In this document: positions 55,207 to 64,000 of the stretch, in pieces
Numbering within the stretch: position 1 is the stretch's first letter
Layout: each line of letters opens with the position of its first letter
NCBI GenBank assembly: GCA_021014325.1
Contig: CM037469.1
Location: 13,830,663 to 13,894,662, forward strand
Source of the DNA: Plazaster borealis
Taxonomy: Eukaryota > Echinodermata > Asteroidea > Forcipulatida > Labidiasteridae
Direction of reading: 5' to 3'
Length of the DNA stretch: 64,000 nt
Made by a program: the position numbers and the translations under genes
The notes under the pieces: generated by a model
What the model saw: the letters and a program-made list of their open reading frames with translations, nothing else
The model's database searches: none
Told to the model about the DNA's origin: nothing

Positions 55207-56290
55207 GTACACTCTAGGCACTCCCTATCAGAATTGATCTGGATTCCGGGGTCCAAAGGAGCCATACCTAGGGGTAAAAGTTGACTATAACCTCAGCTGG
55301 GAATTGCATGTCAGGAATCTCTGTAAATATATTGCCTGTATATACAAGGTGTATATAAAGGCATCGTACACGTTTGGTAATATTGTCAAAGACCAGTGTT
55401 TGGTGTAGGCTATCCCAACATATGCATAAAATAACAGACCTGTGAAAATTTGGGCTCAATTGGTCATCGAAGTTGCAAGAAAATGATGAAAGAAAAAACA
55501 CCCTTGTTGTACAAATTTGTGTGCTTTCAGATAGAAATAAAAAAAATTCTTGCAAGAACTTTTTTTATTATTTTAGTGAGAAATTACCCCTTTCTCAAAA
55601 CTACGTTACTTCAGAGGGAGTCGTTTCTCACAATGTTTTATACTATCAACAGCTCTTTGTTGCTCGTTACCAAGTCAGTTTTTATGCTAATATATATTTT
55701 GAGTAATTACCAAACGTGTACAGTGCCTTTAAGTATGATTAGGCATACAATTAACAGTCGTTTACTTGACACGCTTTTACAAGACGACCATTCAACCCTG
55801 CTTCGATTATGGGTGTTCTGTTTGGGGAAATTGTTCACTGAATAGTAAAAAGGCACTTCTCAGACTGCAGGAAAGAGCTGCACGGGTTGTCTCCAACAAT
55901 TTTGATTATATAAACTTTCGTGGTGAAGACATTATTAATCAATTATCTTGGCAAACCTTAGAACAAAGAAGTTTTTTATTTAGCCTGTCTATTTTATAAA
56001 TTAGTTCATGGACTTGCTCCAAGTCGACTATGTAATGACGTAGAAATGTACTTCGATAGGCATATATAAATAAAAGAAATGCAGACTCTCTTAATGTTGT
56101 TGTCCCTAAACTGAACGTCGAGTGTTTTGAACAATCTTTTAAGTTTGCCGGTGCCAAAGTTTGGAACAATATTCCTTCTTCTATTCAAGTTACTCCTCCA
56201 TTGAAATTGTTAAATGTTTATACAAGAAACTGTACTGTAAGTAGTTGTACTTTTTATTCTTCTTTATTCTAGCCTGTTGTTTAAGGTGAC
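55207..56290 (+). mobile_element. Decayed LINE 3' end interrupted by a MITE
   Basis: 55262-55354 reads PYLGVKVDYNLSW and NLCKYIACIYK, a conserved stretch after the reverse-transcriptase core in non-LTR elements. After the MITE at 55355-55733 the frame resumes with TIQPCFDYGCSVWGN, LLRLQERAARVV and LSWQTLEQRS. A shifted frame then gives HGLAPSRLCNDVE and KVWNNIPSSI. It is typical of Jockey/CR1-like polymerase C-termini. At least one frameshift and the insertion make it dead. The first 60 bp (55207-55265) resemble a GGGTCA element edge. Confidence 0.78.
55355..55733 (+). mobile_element. MITE family 1, copy 5 (inserted in a LINE)
   Basis: TAAAGGCATCGTACACGTTT to CCAAACGTGTACAGTGCCTTTAA, with AACAGACCTGTGAAAATTTG and an ATTCTTGCAAGAACT hairpin. 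It splits a LINE reading frame, so it inserted after the LINE. Confidence 0.9.
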
Positions 56291-56379
56291 CATTTATGTT
56301 TAAACTGCCCAGAGGTAGAAAAACTCAAATAAAAAATATGAAACATGATTAAATGACCTCAAGGAGACCCAGGAAAAAA

Positions 56380-57055
56380 ATCAAAAAAGAAAAAAGAAGA
56401 AAAAAAAAATCCCCCCTCAAAAAAAAAAGTCCGCCCCCCAAAAAAATATATATATATAAAAATAAATAATAATTCCTGGTTATTATTAAAAGTTAGGCAA
56501 TGTATCATATGTGATACATTGGGCAGACGAGGCAATCTTTTCTCAGAATTAATAAGTACATGTACAAGTTAATGCATATCTTTGATTGTTGCCCACACAA
56601 GGATTGTGGCATGTTTGTTGTGGCTTTTCTCAATATAATTATCTCAAATTGTTCTCTAACAGGGTAATTTCAGCCCCCCTCCCTTTTTCCTGCACCGCCC
56701 ACCAGAATCACCCTTTTCAATGCAAAATACAATGGGACTACTTTGTTGCCATTTTGAGCGCAATATTCAAATTCCTTAGATCTAACTACCCCCCCCCCCG
56801 CGTTACAAAACCAGTGGGGGTTGGGATACGGAGCCTCCCCCTCCCCCATCCCGGCAATTCAGAACCCTTGCGCCCCTCCCCCAAATGAGATCGAACAAAG
56901 CACAAAAGTCATGGTTTGACACCGTAAAAAGCCGCCCACACAAATTTAGGCTCCCCCACCCCCATTGAGAATGTCTGATTATGCCACTGCCAACAACCCC
57001 CACCCCCACCCCCACCCCGAGCTTTGATTTCCAATGTACTCTTTATAAAATAAAA
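56380..57055. repeat. Low-complexity A-, C- and CCCCCA-rich DNA
   Basis: Poly-A with AGA interruptions at 56370-56420, an AT microsatellite at 56447-56457, a poly-C run at 56790-56799 and (CCCCCA)n at 56995-57015. Short frames of 70-100 codons here are compositional. Confidence 0.7.
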
Positions 57056-57224
57056 AAAAACATGAAAGGTTTAGCACAAGATAACAAATAAGATTGGGGC
57101 GAAAACTACAGAGACATTGGTTTCATCTCACAGTCAAAGTTACTTGTGGTGTGCAAGGAAACAGTTCCTGGTTTTGATCAGGCAGAGATGCAAATTACAC
57201 TAAGTTCATGCACTTGACGAAGGC

Positions 57225-57890
57225 GATTTCACCTGGGCCCAATTTCATGGCTCTGCTTACCGTAAGCAAAGAATCAGCGCTTGTACGGAAGCAGGGAATT
57301 CCACGCTTACGTCAAGCGTATTTCACAGCTAGCAGGGAATTGTTGCTTGTGCTTGTGCGTACTCCATGCATTCTTCGCTTACACAGCTAGTAGATTGGTG
57401 ACTCCAAGCGGAGAATTCGGCGGTACGCACAGCCATGAAATTGAGAATGCTTGTATATCTCACCGATAGTTCACTGATATAGAAAAGGTGAGTATAAGGC
57501 GTGTGATTTTTTTCTTCTTCTGAGATTCAGTATACGCTGAAACCTGTACAAAAGGTGCCCTCAGTTTGCTGTGCTACAAGTACAACTCTTACAAGAGTCA
57601 ATACAATATGGTGAAATTAGATTACATGGCTTATAGAACTGTGTTTTCCCGCAAACAATGACAAGAATGGATTCCCCCCGTAGTGAACTCACATGAGACT
57701 GTCCATCTATTAAGCAGATGAATCTGGAATATCTTCATTACGTGAGGACTAAATTAATCATCAGTTGGATTCACAGAAGTCTGTTTGTATATAAAGACAA
57801 GGTCGTGAAGAATGTCCTTGTTTTTTCTAGTACTATCAAAAAACTGATTCTAGGACATAAAAACCTATACAAAGATTTCCCATGTGATTA
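57225..57890. repeat. GGGCCCAAT repeat plus segment S, copy 2
   Basis: 57230-57430 carries CTGGGCCCAATTTCATGGCT, CTTACCGTAAGC and TTCGCTTACACAGCTAG. 57440-57885 is the second copy of segment S, ending ACAAAGATTTCCCATGTGAT at the TTAAAGG of the following MITE. Confidence 0.7.
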
Positions 57891-58264
57891 AAGGCACTGA
57901 ACACGTTTGGTAATTGTCAAAGACCAGTGTTCTCACTCACCGTATCCCAACGTATGCATAAAATAACAAGCCTGTGAAAATTTGGGCTCAATTGGTCATC
58001 GAAGTTGCAAGAAAATTATGAAAGAAAGAACACCCTTGTTGTACAAATTTGTGTGCTTTCAGATAGGAATAAAAGGCTTCTTGCAAGAAGTATTTCATTA
58101 TTTTAGTGAGAAATTACCTCTTTCTAAAAAACTACGTTACTTCAGAGGGAGTCGTTTGTCACAATGTTTTATACTATCAACAGCTCTCTGTTGCTCGTAA
58201 CCAAGTAAGTTTTTATGCTAATACTTTTTTTGAGTAATTACCAAACGTGTACAGTGCCTTTAAG
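57887..58264 (+). mobile_element. MITE family 1, copy 6
   Basis: TTAAAGGCACTGAACACGTT to CCAAACGTGTACAGTGCCTTTAA, with the box AACAAGCCTGTGAAAATTTG at about 80 bp. TTAA lies at both outer edges (GATTAA on the left, TTTAAGG on the right). Confidence 0.92.
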
Positions 58265-58413
58265 GACTAAATTAACCATCAGTTTGATTCACAAAAGTAT
58301 ATTTTTAATCTTCACAACAAAGACAAGGTCGTAAGAATGTCCTTGTTTTTTTAATACGGGAGCAAGAACTTATTCTAGGACATAACAACCTATACAAAGA
58401 TTTCCCATGTGAT
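58263..58413. repeat. Segment S, copy 3 (last third only)
   Basis: AAGGACTAAATTAACCATCA to ACAAAGATTTCCCATGTGAT. It ends at TTAAAGG, where a family 3 MITE begins, the same position where a family 1 MITE begins in copy 2. Confidence 0.8.
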
Positions 58414-59070
58414 TAAAGGTATTATTATACAGGTTTGGTCAGGATAAAAAACATCATTATTGTTTACTTGTATTCTGAAAGCTTAAATATGAAGTTCATA
58501 CTACCCTTTTTGGTGAAATATTTCCCTCTGAAATGAAGTCATAGTGGAGAAAAAAAACAGATTTCAGTTATAACAACCAACATGCAAAAAATCGGCATGG
58601 TTTTTCACTATTTTCTCCTGACTCACACTAATCAGCCAGAGTTTTCACAGGTTTGTTATTTCATGTACTGTATAAGGTTGATCACTCTAAACATGCACAC
58701 TTAACTGTCTGCGACTATGTTGTCAGCTCTACAAATCCTAAGAAAAAACTATAAATAAATAGTAAACTCGCGGGTAAAACCATGTGTAAATCTCTTTGTG
58801 GGAGAGTTGGCTCTGAAAAGAGCCGGTGTGTTCTCGACGTTGTGAACAGTATACTCTGGTCGTCTTAAGTTTCTCCTGATGAAGACGAGCAGAGTATACT
58901 GTTCGAAACGTCGAGACCACACCGGCTCTTTTGAGAGCCAACACTCCCACAAAGACATTTTACACATGGTTGTACCCGCAAGTTTACTATTTATTTATAG
59001 TTATTTCTTTTTTCTCCACACCATGCAAAGCTTCAAACAACATCTACAAATCCTGTATAATACATTTAAG
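58413..59070. mobile_element. MITE family 3, copy 4, split by another insertion
   Basis: TTAAAGGTATTATTATACAG at the left, ATCCTGTATAATACATTTAA at the right. The body is interrupted at 58740-59043 by an inverted-pair element with an 11-bp direct duplication. The left part keeps TTTTCACTATTTTCTCCTGA. Confidence 0.88.
58740..59043. mobile_element. Penelope-like inverted-pair insertion with hammerhead-like core
   Basis: Two inverted arms of about 125 bp (58745-58870 and 58880-59005) share ACTATAAATAAATAGTAAAC and GAGTTGGCTCT; the outer 3' tail is CTCCACACCATGCAAAGCTT. The element is bounded by the direct repeat CTACAAATCCT (58729-58739 and 59044-59054). Between the arms are CTGATGA (58876-58882), a GAGCAG/CTGTTC stem and GAAAC-GTC (58905-58912), resembling a hammerhead core but with four extra bases after CTGATGA. 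No protein frame. The Penelope assignment is by style. Confidence 0.65.
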
Positions 59071-59977
59071 GTTATACCTCCATATCGTATTGCATTCTGA
59101 TTTTTCATGTTAGACAAGTGGGTTCTCTCCTCTAAAGGAAGATGCGTGCCAACGGGTTCACACAATGCGTTTTGGATCACTGCTGCAAATGGAAGTCGAG
59201 TATGGGTACTTTGTTCGGAGTCATTTATCATTTAAGAAACTATATCAAGATATTATTAGCGCCTTTTTCCAATCCATTGGAGAGACCAGCCTCGCTGTAT
59301 CAATTTTGAGCAGAACTTCTTTGAGATGTGGCTGTTGCGAAAGACCCTCGAGATCTAAGGCAACGGAGTGTAGCCCGACTCGAGGAGTAACCGGCAAAAA
59401 GGAAAAATGTGATCTTTCTTTTGCATGCTGTGATAAAATTTAATAATAATAACAAATTATAATACTAATAATATGTTGTGGGGAATTCAGGTGATAAATT
59501 CAGGTGATACTGCTTAACAGTAAAGCATTTTTCGTACCGCAGACATGTTCTTTTTGTTATCTATACAGGCGAAATTGGGGACATTGACGAATATATCAAT
59601 GCAAAAAACATAGCATTCAGTAAATACGCTAATGCATTTGGTAATTGCATTCAGCAGAACACTTCAATACATCCTGTTTACGATTAACTCATGTGATATA
59701 TCAGTCGGTATGGATGATTATAATTATTATTATGGTTATTATTTCAGGGATATACTGTATGTAAAAGGGATGAGACAAAAGCCATATTTAGAATGTCATG
59801 ATCAGTTGCCTGGAAAACTAGTGTAAGCCTATTATTGGTTGCTTTTAACCTCGTTTTGCATTAGCATTCTCGCGATAACCTGTCCTCCGTTTAGAGTCCT
59901 ATACACAGTAATGAATTCAAACTAAATTGTGAGCATCTGTTATGAACCATCAGAAACAGAGGTAGCCTACAGTAGAC
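59071..59977 (+). other. Region upstream of the third GPCR copy
   Basis: A 92-codon frame at 59165-59443 has no recognised motif. No obvious similarity to the 5' flanks of GPCR copies A and B was seen. Otherwise AT-rich. Confidence 0.4.
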
Positions 59978-60901
59978 ATGGCTGAACAGAAGCTAGCTCT
60001 CCAAATTGTCAAGAATATCGTTGGAGTTCTTGGAATGTGTGGTAATGGTTTAGTGTGTGTGGTGATCGCCAAAGTCCACTTCATGCACACTATCACCAAC
60101 GCCTTCATCTTCAACCAAGCTGTGATCGATTTCTTCGGATCGCTTCTGATTCTACTTAGCAGTCTGATACCCATCCCAGACCACATCCCGTCCGGGGTTG
60201 GAGGGATACTCTTGTGCCACATTTGGGTTTCTCAATACTTCAATTGGGCCGTTTTTATCACCTCCACCTTCAACCTGGTAGCTTTGACTCTGGAGAGGTA
60301 CCTAGCGATAGTGTTTCCTTTCAAATACCAAGTTGTAGGCACTCGTAGAAATGTTACTGTAGCTCTACTCTGTGTCTGGATTTCAGCATTTCTGTTCGTT
60401 ACTTACAACATCTTTCTCCGGGTTCTTGAAAATGGGAAGTGTTTGCTGAAGTTGGTGAAACATCCAGAGGTACTGGGAGTTGCAATTTTCAGTGTCATCT
60501 ACATGATTTCTGTTGTTGTGATGCTGATTGTCTACGTCCACATCTCAGTAGTCTTGAAGAAGGGAGCTGTGAGAGTTGGACCTGCACCGGCAGCTGCTAC
60601 TATCTCTGGCGAGGGTGGAGCTATCGACAACCAGAGAGAGTCCCTGATGCGAGCCCGACGTAACACCTTCAAGACCCTCCTGATTGTCTTCGTAACCTTC
60701 ACCGTCTGCTGGACGCCCAACTGCATCATAGCTGTACTATTCTTCCTTGGATATGACATCGATTTTTCCTCTACCATTTATCTTTTAACAGTAGCAATGG
60801 TAGCATTGAACAGTGTTGTGTCAACCCTTTCATTTATGCCATCAAATACAAGCAATTCAGAAAGGCGCTCAAAACACTGGCTGGTAGACCGGACCAGATA
60901 G
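59978..60901 (+). pseudogene. Class A GPCR copy C, frameshifted in TM7
   Basis: A diverged paralogue of the two minus-strand copies, on the opposite strand. MAEQKLALQ aligns with MAEQSLALK; GNGLVC, ERYLAIVFPFKYQ, the extracellular cysteines, an alanine-rich third loop and CWTPN are all kept. After VALNS a 2-base insertion (AACAGT-GT-TGTG at about 60809-60821) shifts the frame, so the NPFIYA motif is lost and the last 26 residues are unrelated, with a stop at 60899-60901. The underlying bases for the lost motif remain in another frame. Flanking similarity to copies A/B continues about 50 bp past the stop. Either a young pseudogene or an assembly error; about 307 residues are predicted as read. 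Confidence 0.85.
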
Positions 60902-61039
60902 CTGAAAACAATACCGGAGATCGTTAAGACCGTCAGTAAATTTACCTGTGGCTTATGACAGACATGGCGTTTAATACGATTCTTTGTAAACAATTTGTTT
61001 TAAACATGTTCTTACGCACATACTTCTATTTCAAGGGTG

Positions 61040-61413
61040 TTAAAGGCACTGAACACGTTTGGTAATTGTCAAAGACCAGTCTTCTCACTTGGTGTATCCC
61101 AACGAATGCATAAAATAACAAGCCTGTGAAAATTTGGGCTCAATTGGTCATCGAAGTGGCAAGAAAATGAGGAAAGAAAAACACCCTTGTTGTACAAATT
61201 TGTGTGGTTTCAGATAGGAATAAATACTTCTTGCAAGAAGTTTTTTATTATTTTAGTGAGAAATTACCTCTTTCTCGAAAACTACGTTACTTCAGAGGGA
61301 GTCGTTTCCTACAATGTTTTATACTATCCACAGCTCTCCGTTGCTTGTTACCAAGTAAGTTTTTATGCTAATATTTGTTTTGAGTCATTACCAAACGTGT
61401 ACGATACCGTTAA
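61040..61413 (+). mobile_element. MITE family 1, copy 7
   Basis: TTAAAGGCACTGAACACGTT to CCAAACGTGTACGATACCGTTAA, close to the consensus, with AACAAGCCTGTGAAAATTTG. TTAA on both edges. Confidence 0.92.
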
Positions 61414-61914
61414 TACCCTCCGAGCAGCCACGGGCAGCAGGCGGGAGGACCAGCTTCATACCTTTTTAATAACTACAAAATGTGTGGATCAATTCCGCTA
61501 ATTGTTTTTTTAAACTACTTTTAAACACCCCTCTTTCATATACTGTAGTGATTTCTGGGTGAGTGAACTCCGAGGTTGACAAATAGTGTGGGAAAGCTGG
61601 GTCCCATTATAACGTGCAAAAAAAAAATCATTTTGTGCGCACAAAAACTTAACCATTTCGAAATGTACAATTTTTTGAAATTTAGTAGTGAACCAATTTG
61701 TAAATTTCCAGAATGCTTCAATCTTTAGTGTGTTGGTCCAGGGAACATCTATTCATCTGTTCAGACCTTTAGAACAAGAATTGTGCCCCCAAACACAGTT
61801 ATTTATTTCAATGCTATAAATTGAAAAAGGTACAAGTTACAAGGAGTTCCATTTAAGATTGGATTGTTGCAACAAGTCTTCAACTGATTTGAAAAATCGT
61901 GGATGTTTGGTCAA
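61414..61914. other. No gene recognised
   Basis: AT-rich, with no supported frame or repeat. Confidence 0.35.
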
Positions 61915-62165
61915 AATAGAGTTTCTGGTCAGCAGAGTGTGGGTTCGAGTCCCGGTCTTGACACTTGTGTCGTTAAGCAAGACACTTAACCATTATTGCT
62001 TCGTCTTTCGGACGGGACGTAAAACCATAGGTCTCATGTGTTGTGTAATGCACGTAAAAGAACCCAGTTAGGCCTACACGTATCGCTAGGGAAAAGGAGT
62101 TTGCCCCGGTGTTTCTGGCAGTGGCTGCTGAGTGCGCCGAACCACCTTGTAAACTGTAAGGTGCT
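61915..62165 (+). mobile_element. tRNA-derived SINE A, copy 4 (truncated)
   Basis: CAGAGTGTGGGTTCGAGTCC with box B, then AATGCACGTAAAAGAACCCA. The 5' box A part is missing, and the 3' end diverges after GTGTTTCTGGCAGTGGCTGC, ending CTGTAAGGTGCTAAATATTA. Confidence 0.8.
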
Positions 62166-62703
62166 AAATATTATATCGGTCTTATAATTCAAAAATTTCA
62201 AAAACCTGTCTTAAAATTGTTTTCTGTTTTTTTTTCACTCGCCTTGAGTACCGATACATTAATGGTAGATACGTGCGCTATAAGACTATATTTGTCGGCT
62301 CAGTGCTATAAGGTCATTAATTGCAATTTCATACTCGTAATGATCAAAAGGTCATTAAATAAACAAATGCGTATAAATTTGGAGATTTTTTTTTCGAAAT
62401 CAACAAATAAATATTTTACTTATAAATAAATGTTCTTTTAGCCAAACAAATAATATTCTGAAGCCCAATCTTGATCAAAAAACTCCATTTAACAGGAGCT
62501 CCAAATTATATGCCAAGGTAATTTTATGAAATCCATACAAACTGCACTAATGACCTTTAAGTCCTGAGCAGATGATCTATTATTATAGATCTACAGATTC
62601 AACCCGTCCTAAAAATTACGAATGCCGACAAGACACAAATTACAAATAAATATCACACATCAATTTGGCAAAATAGCGCCCCCTACATTTCGCGCACATT
62701 GAC
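62166..62703. other. No gene recognised
   Basis: AT-rich, with only short frames and no repeat recognised. Confidence 0.35.
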
Positions 62704-62928
62704 TCGGTGCTTGGGGATTGCAGTCCCTATTATGTTCTTGCATATTATCATAATTGAGTTCAGATGTGGATAAATGACTTTCTTTATACTTTTTCGCACT
62801 TTCTATGGATGCTATAATTATCCTGAGGAGATGTCAATAGTATTTATTTAATTTTGGAAGAAAATATTGTTCACACTTAATTAACCATAAATACTGTATA
62901 GGGACAGCAATCCCCAAGACAGGCGCTG
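62704..62928. mobile_element. Foldback element
   Basis: Inverted arms TGCTTGGGGATTGCAGTCCC (62708) and GGGACAGCAATCCCCAAGAC (62900) around a 170-bp AT-rich centre. Non-coding, MITE-like. Confidence 0.7.
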
Positions 62929-63594
62929 ATGGACTAACCAGCTGTTTTTTCCCTGACCCCAGGCTAAATTGGGCGGCAAAGTCTGCAATTCAACCTTGAG
63001 GTATTGACAGATGCCCCATTACAGGATAATCTGAAATTCCAGGCCCAGTGTTTTTTTTTTCAGAGGTGGCAGATTAAAAACCAATTGGTTGGGGAGAGCT
63101 GTAACAATGTTACAGGGTTAATCAGCGATTACCTTTTAGTTTAATATCGCATTATTGTTATCCTAAAAATTGTTATTTTGTAAATATATTCTTATTATAC
63201 TTATAGATTCAATAAACTTTTCACAATATACAGAAACAAAAATATTTTGGCTATTTCCGTCTTAGATTAGACCGCAGCGGATTGGTGTGTATGTGAACAT
63301 TAAGCAAGTACATGTATATTATATTAAAACATTATAAGGATTTCAGAATTTATGTTAATAACTTACTATAAATTGTGGAACCAAATTAAGCTAAATCCGA
63401 AGGCAACGTACCCCTCATAAACAAAATTCTTGCTAACTTGCCAGTTTCTGTAGACAGATCCATGAACGCGCATACCCCACTGTCAACCCTAAGTTTGTGA
63501 AACACACTTTTGCTTAAGCGCATTCTGAGTGTATGCGTGGCTATATAGTAAACCCTTTTGGGTGTATGATATACACCCTCCAGCTTAAAGGGAG
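62929..63594. other. No gene recognised
   Basis: AT-rich, with short frames only. Confidence 0.35.
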
Positions 63595-64000
63595 ATGGAT
63601 TGGGGGCTTTGGGCTATAAAACGCGTTTTCTGATAAGTTCCATTGACAACTGACAGATATTTCTCGCAGAAATAGCTCTTTAGGTCTATTTTAAAAGCTA
63701 CGATGCAAGGACGTCTGTCGTTCATTTTCATTTCATAAATGTGAAAGCGAGCAACTCGTTGTCTACTACGTGATAGCCTTGGTCTTGTTCTTGATCCAAT
63801 CAATAGTTGAGTTCCAGAAAGAGGTTACATAATAACATTTACAAAAAAGATGAATGAGGGATTCCTCTTCAGTCTTACAAAAGGTACATAAAATTGGAAT
63901 CTTTGTTATTGACTTTGAACAAAAAAAGGAGTTTGTACCTAAAATCCATTTGAGCTTGCAATCAACAGTACATGTAAAGAATACACTAAAAACATGAGAC
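63595..64000 (-). mobile_element. LINE polymerase C-terminus, running off the window
   Basis: On the minus strand 64000-63766 is open for 78 codons, including WILGTNSFF and CTFCKTEEESLIHLFCKC, then TSFWNS. This is the CxxC-H-C zinc-binding module that follows the reverse transcriptase in many L1/Tx1-like non-LTR retrotransposons. After a stop (63766-63768) a continuation in a nearby frame reads IYEMKMNDRRPCIVAFKIDL and EKYLSVVNGTYQKT, the usual end of that protein. The internal stop or frameshift marks a decayed copy; its upstream part lies beyond the window. Confidence 0.75.

Noticed and set aside
55766..55999. Independent host gene with FDYGCSVWGN
   Set aside because: The motif order is that of a LINE polymerase C-terminus, and the continuation is frameshifted and MITE-interrupted.
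58876..58912. A fully canonical hammerhead ribozyme
   Set aside because: Four unpaired bases separate CTGATGA from stem II and stem III is minimal, so only hammerhead-like is justified.

Overview
This is an animal nuclear genome window: AT-rich, intron-rich and crowded with short dispersed repeats. It carries one multi-exon nuclear receptor gene and three intronless class A GPCR copies. The repeat landscape (tRNA-derived SINEs, 370-400 bp inverted-terminal elements and an expanded family of short rhodopsin-like GPCRs) suggests an echinoderm, most likely a sea star. That placement is inference from remembered repeat and gene styles; nothing in the window names a species.

Layout. 1-5.2 kb: upstream DNA with a GTCGAC-rich minisatellite, a foldback repeat and a tRNA-like SINE. 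5.2-18.8 kb (+): a complete six-exon gene for an NR2E-group (tailless/PNR relatives) nuclear receptor. All five introns are GT-AG and the joined frame is 451 codons, starting from a 4-nt first coding exon. The last intron has a minisatellite at each end, and the 3' one contains several copies of the real splice acceptor. 19-42.9 kb: no convincing protein gene. It holds dozens of transposon remnants, a 45-bp minisatellite open as 15-residue repeats, trinucleotide tracts and one decayed LINE tail. 42.95-53.0 kb: a tandem duplication of about 5.03 kb, each unit holding one intact minus-strand GPCR gene (308 aa; the two proteins differ at one residue). 53-59.5 kb: nested MITEs, a LINE tail split by a MITE, and a segment present three times. 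59.98-60.9 kb (+): a third GPCR copy broken by a 2-base insertion in TM7. 61-64 kb: more repeats, and a minus-strand LINE C-terminus running off the window.

How the parts relate. The receptor would act in the nucleus as a DNA-binding regulator and the GPCRs at the cell surface; nothing shows that they work together. The repeats are the most unusual content. Three MITE families share termini and an internal box and look like one superfamily. A GGGTCA-rich repeat family carries seven exact GGTCAnnnTGACC palindromes (oestrogen-response-element form), one of them inside the nuclear receptor gene. A Penelope-like inverted pair with a hammerhead-like core sits inside a MITE and is flanked by a perfect 11-bp duplication.
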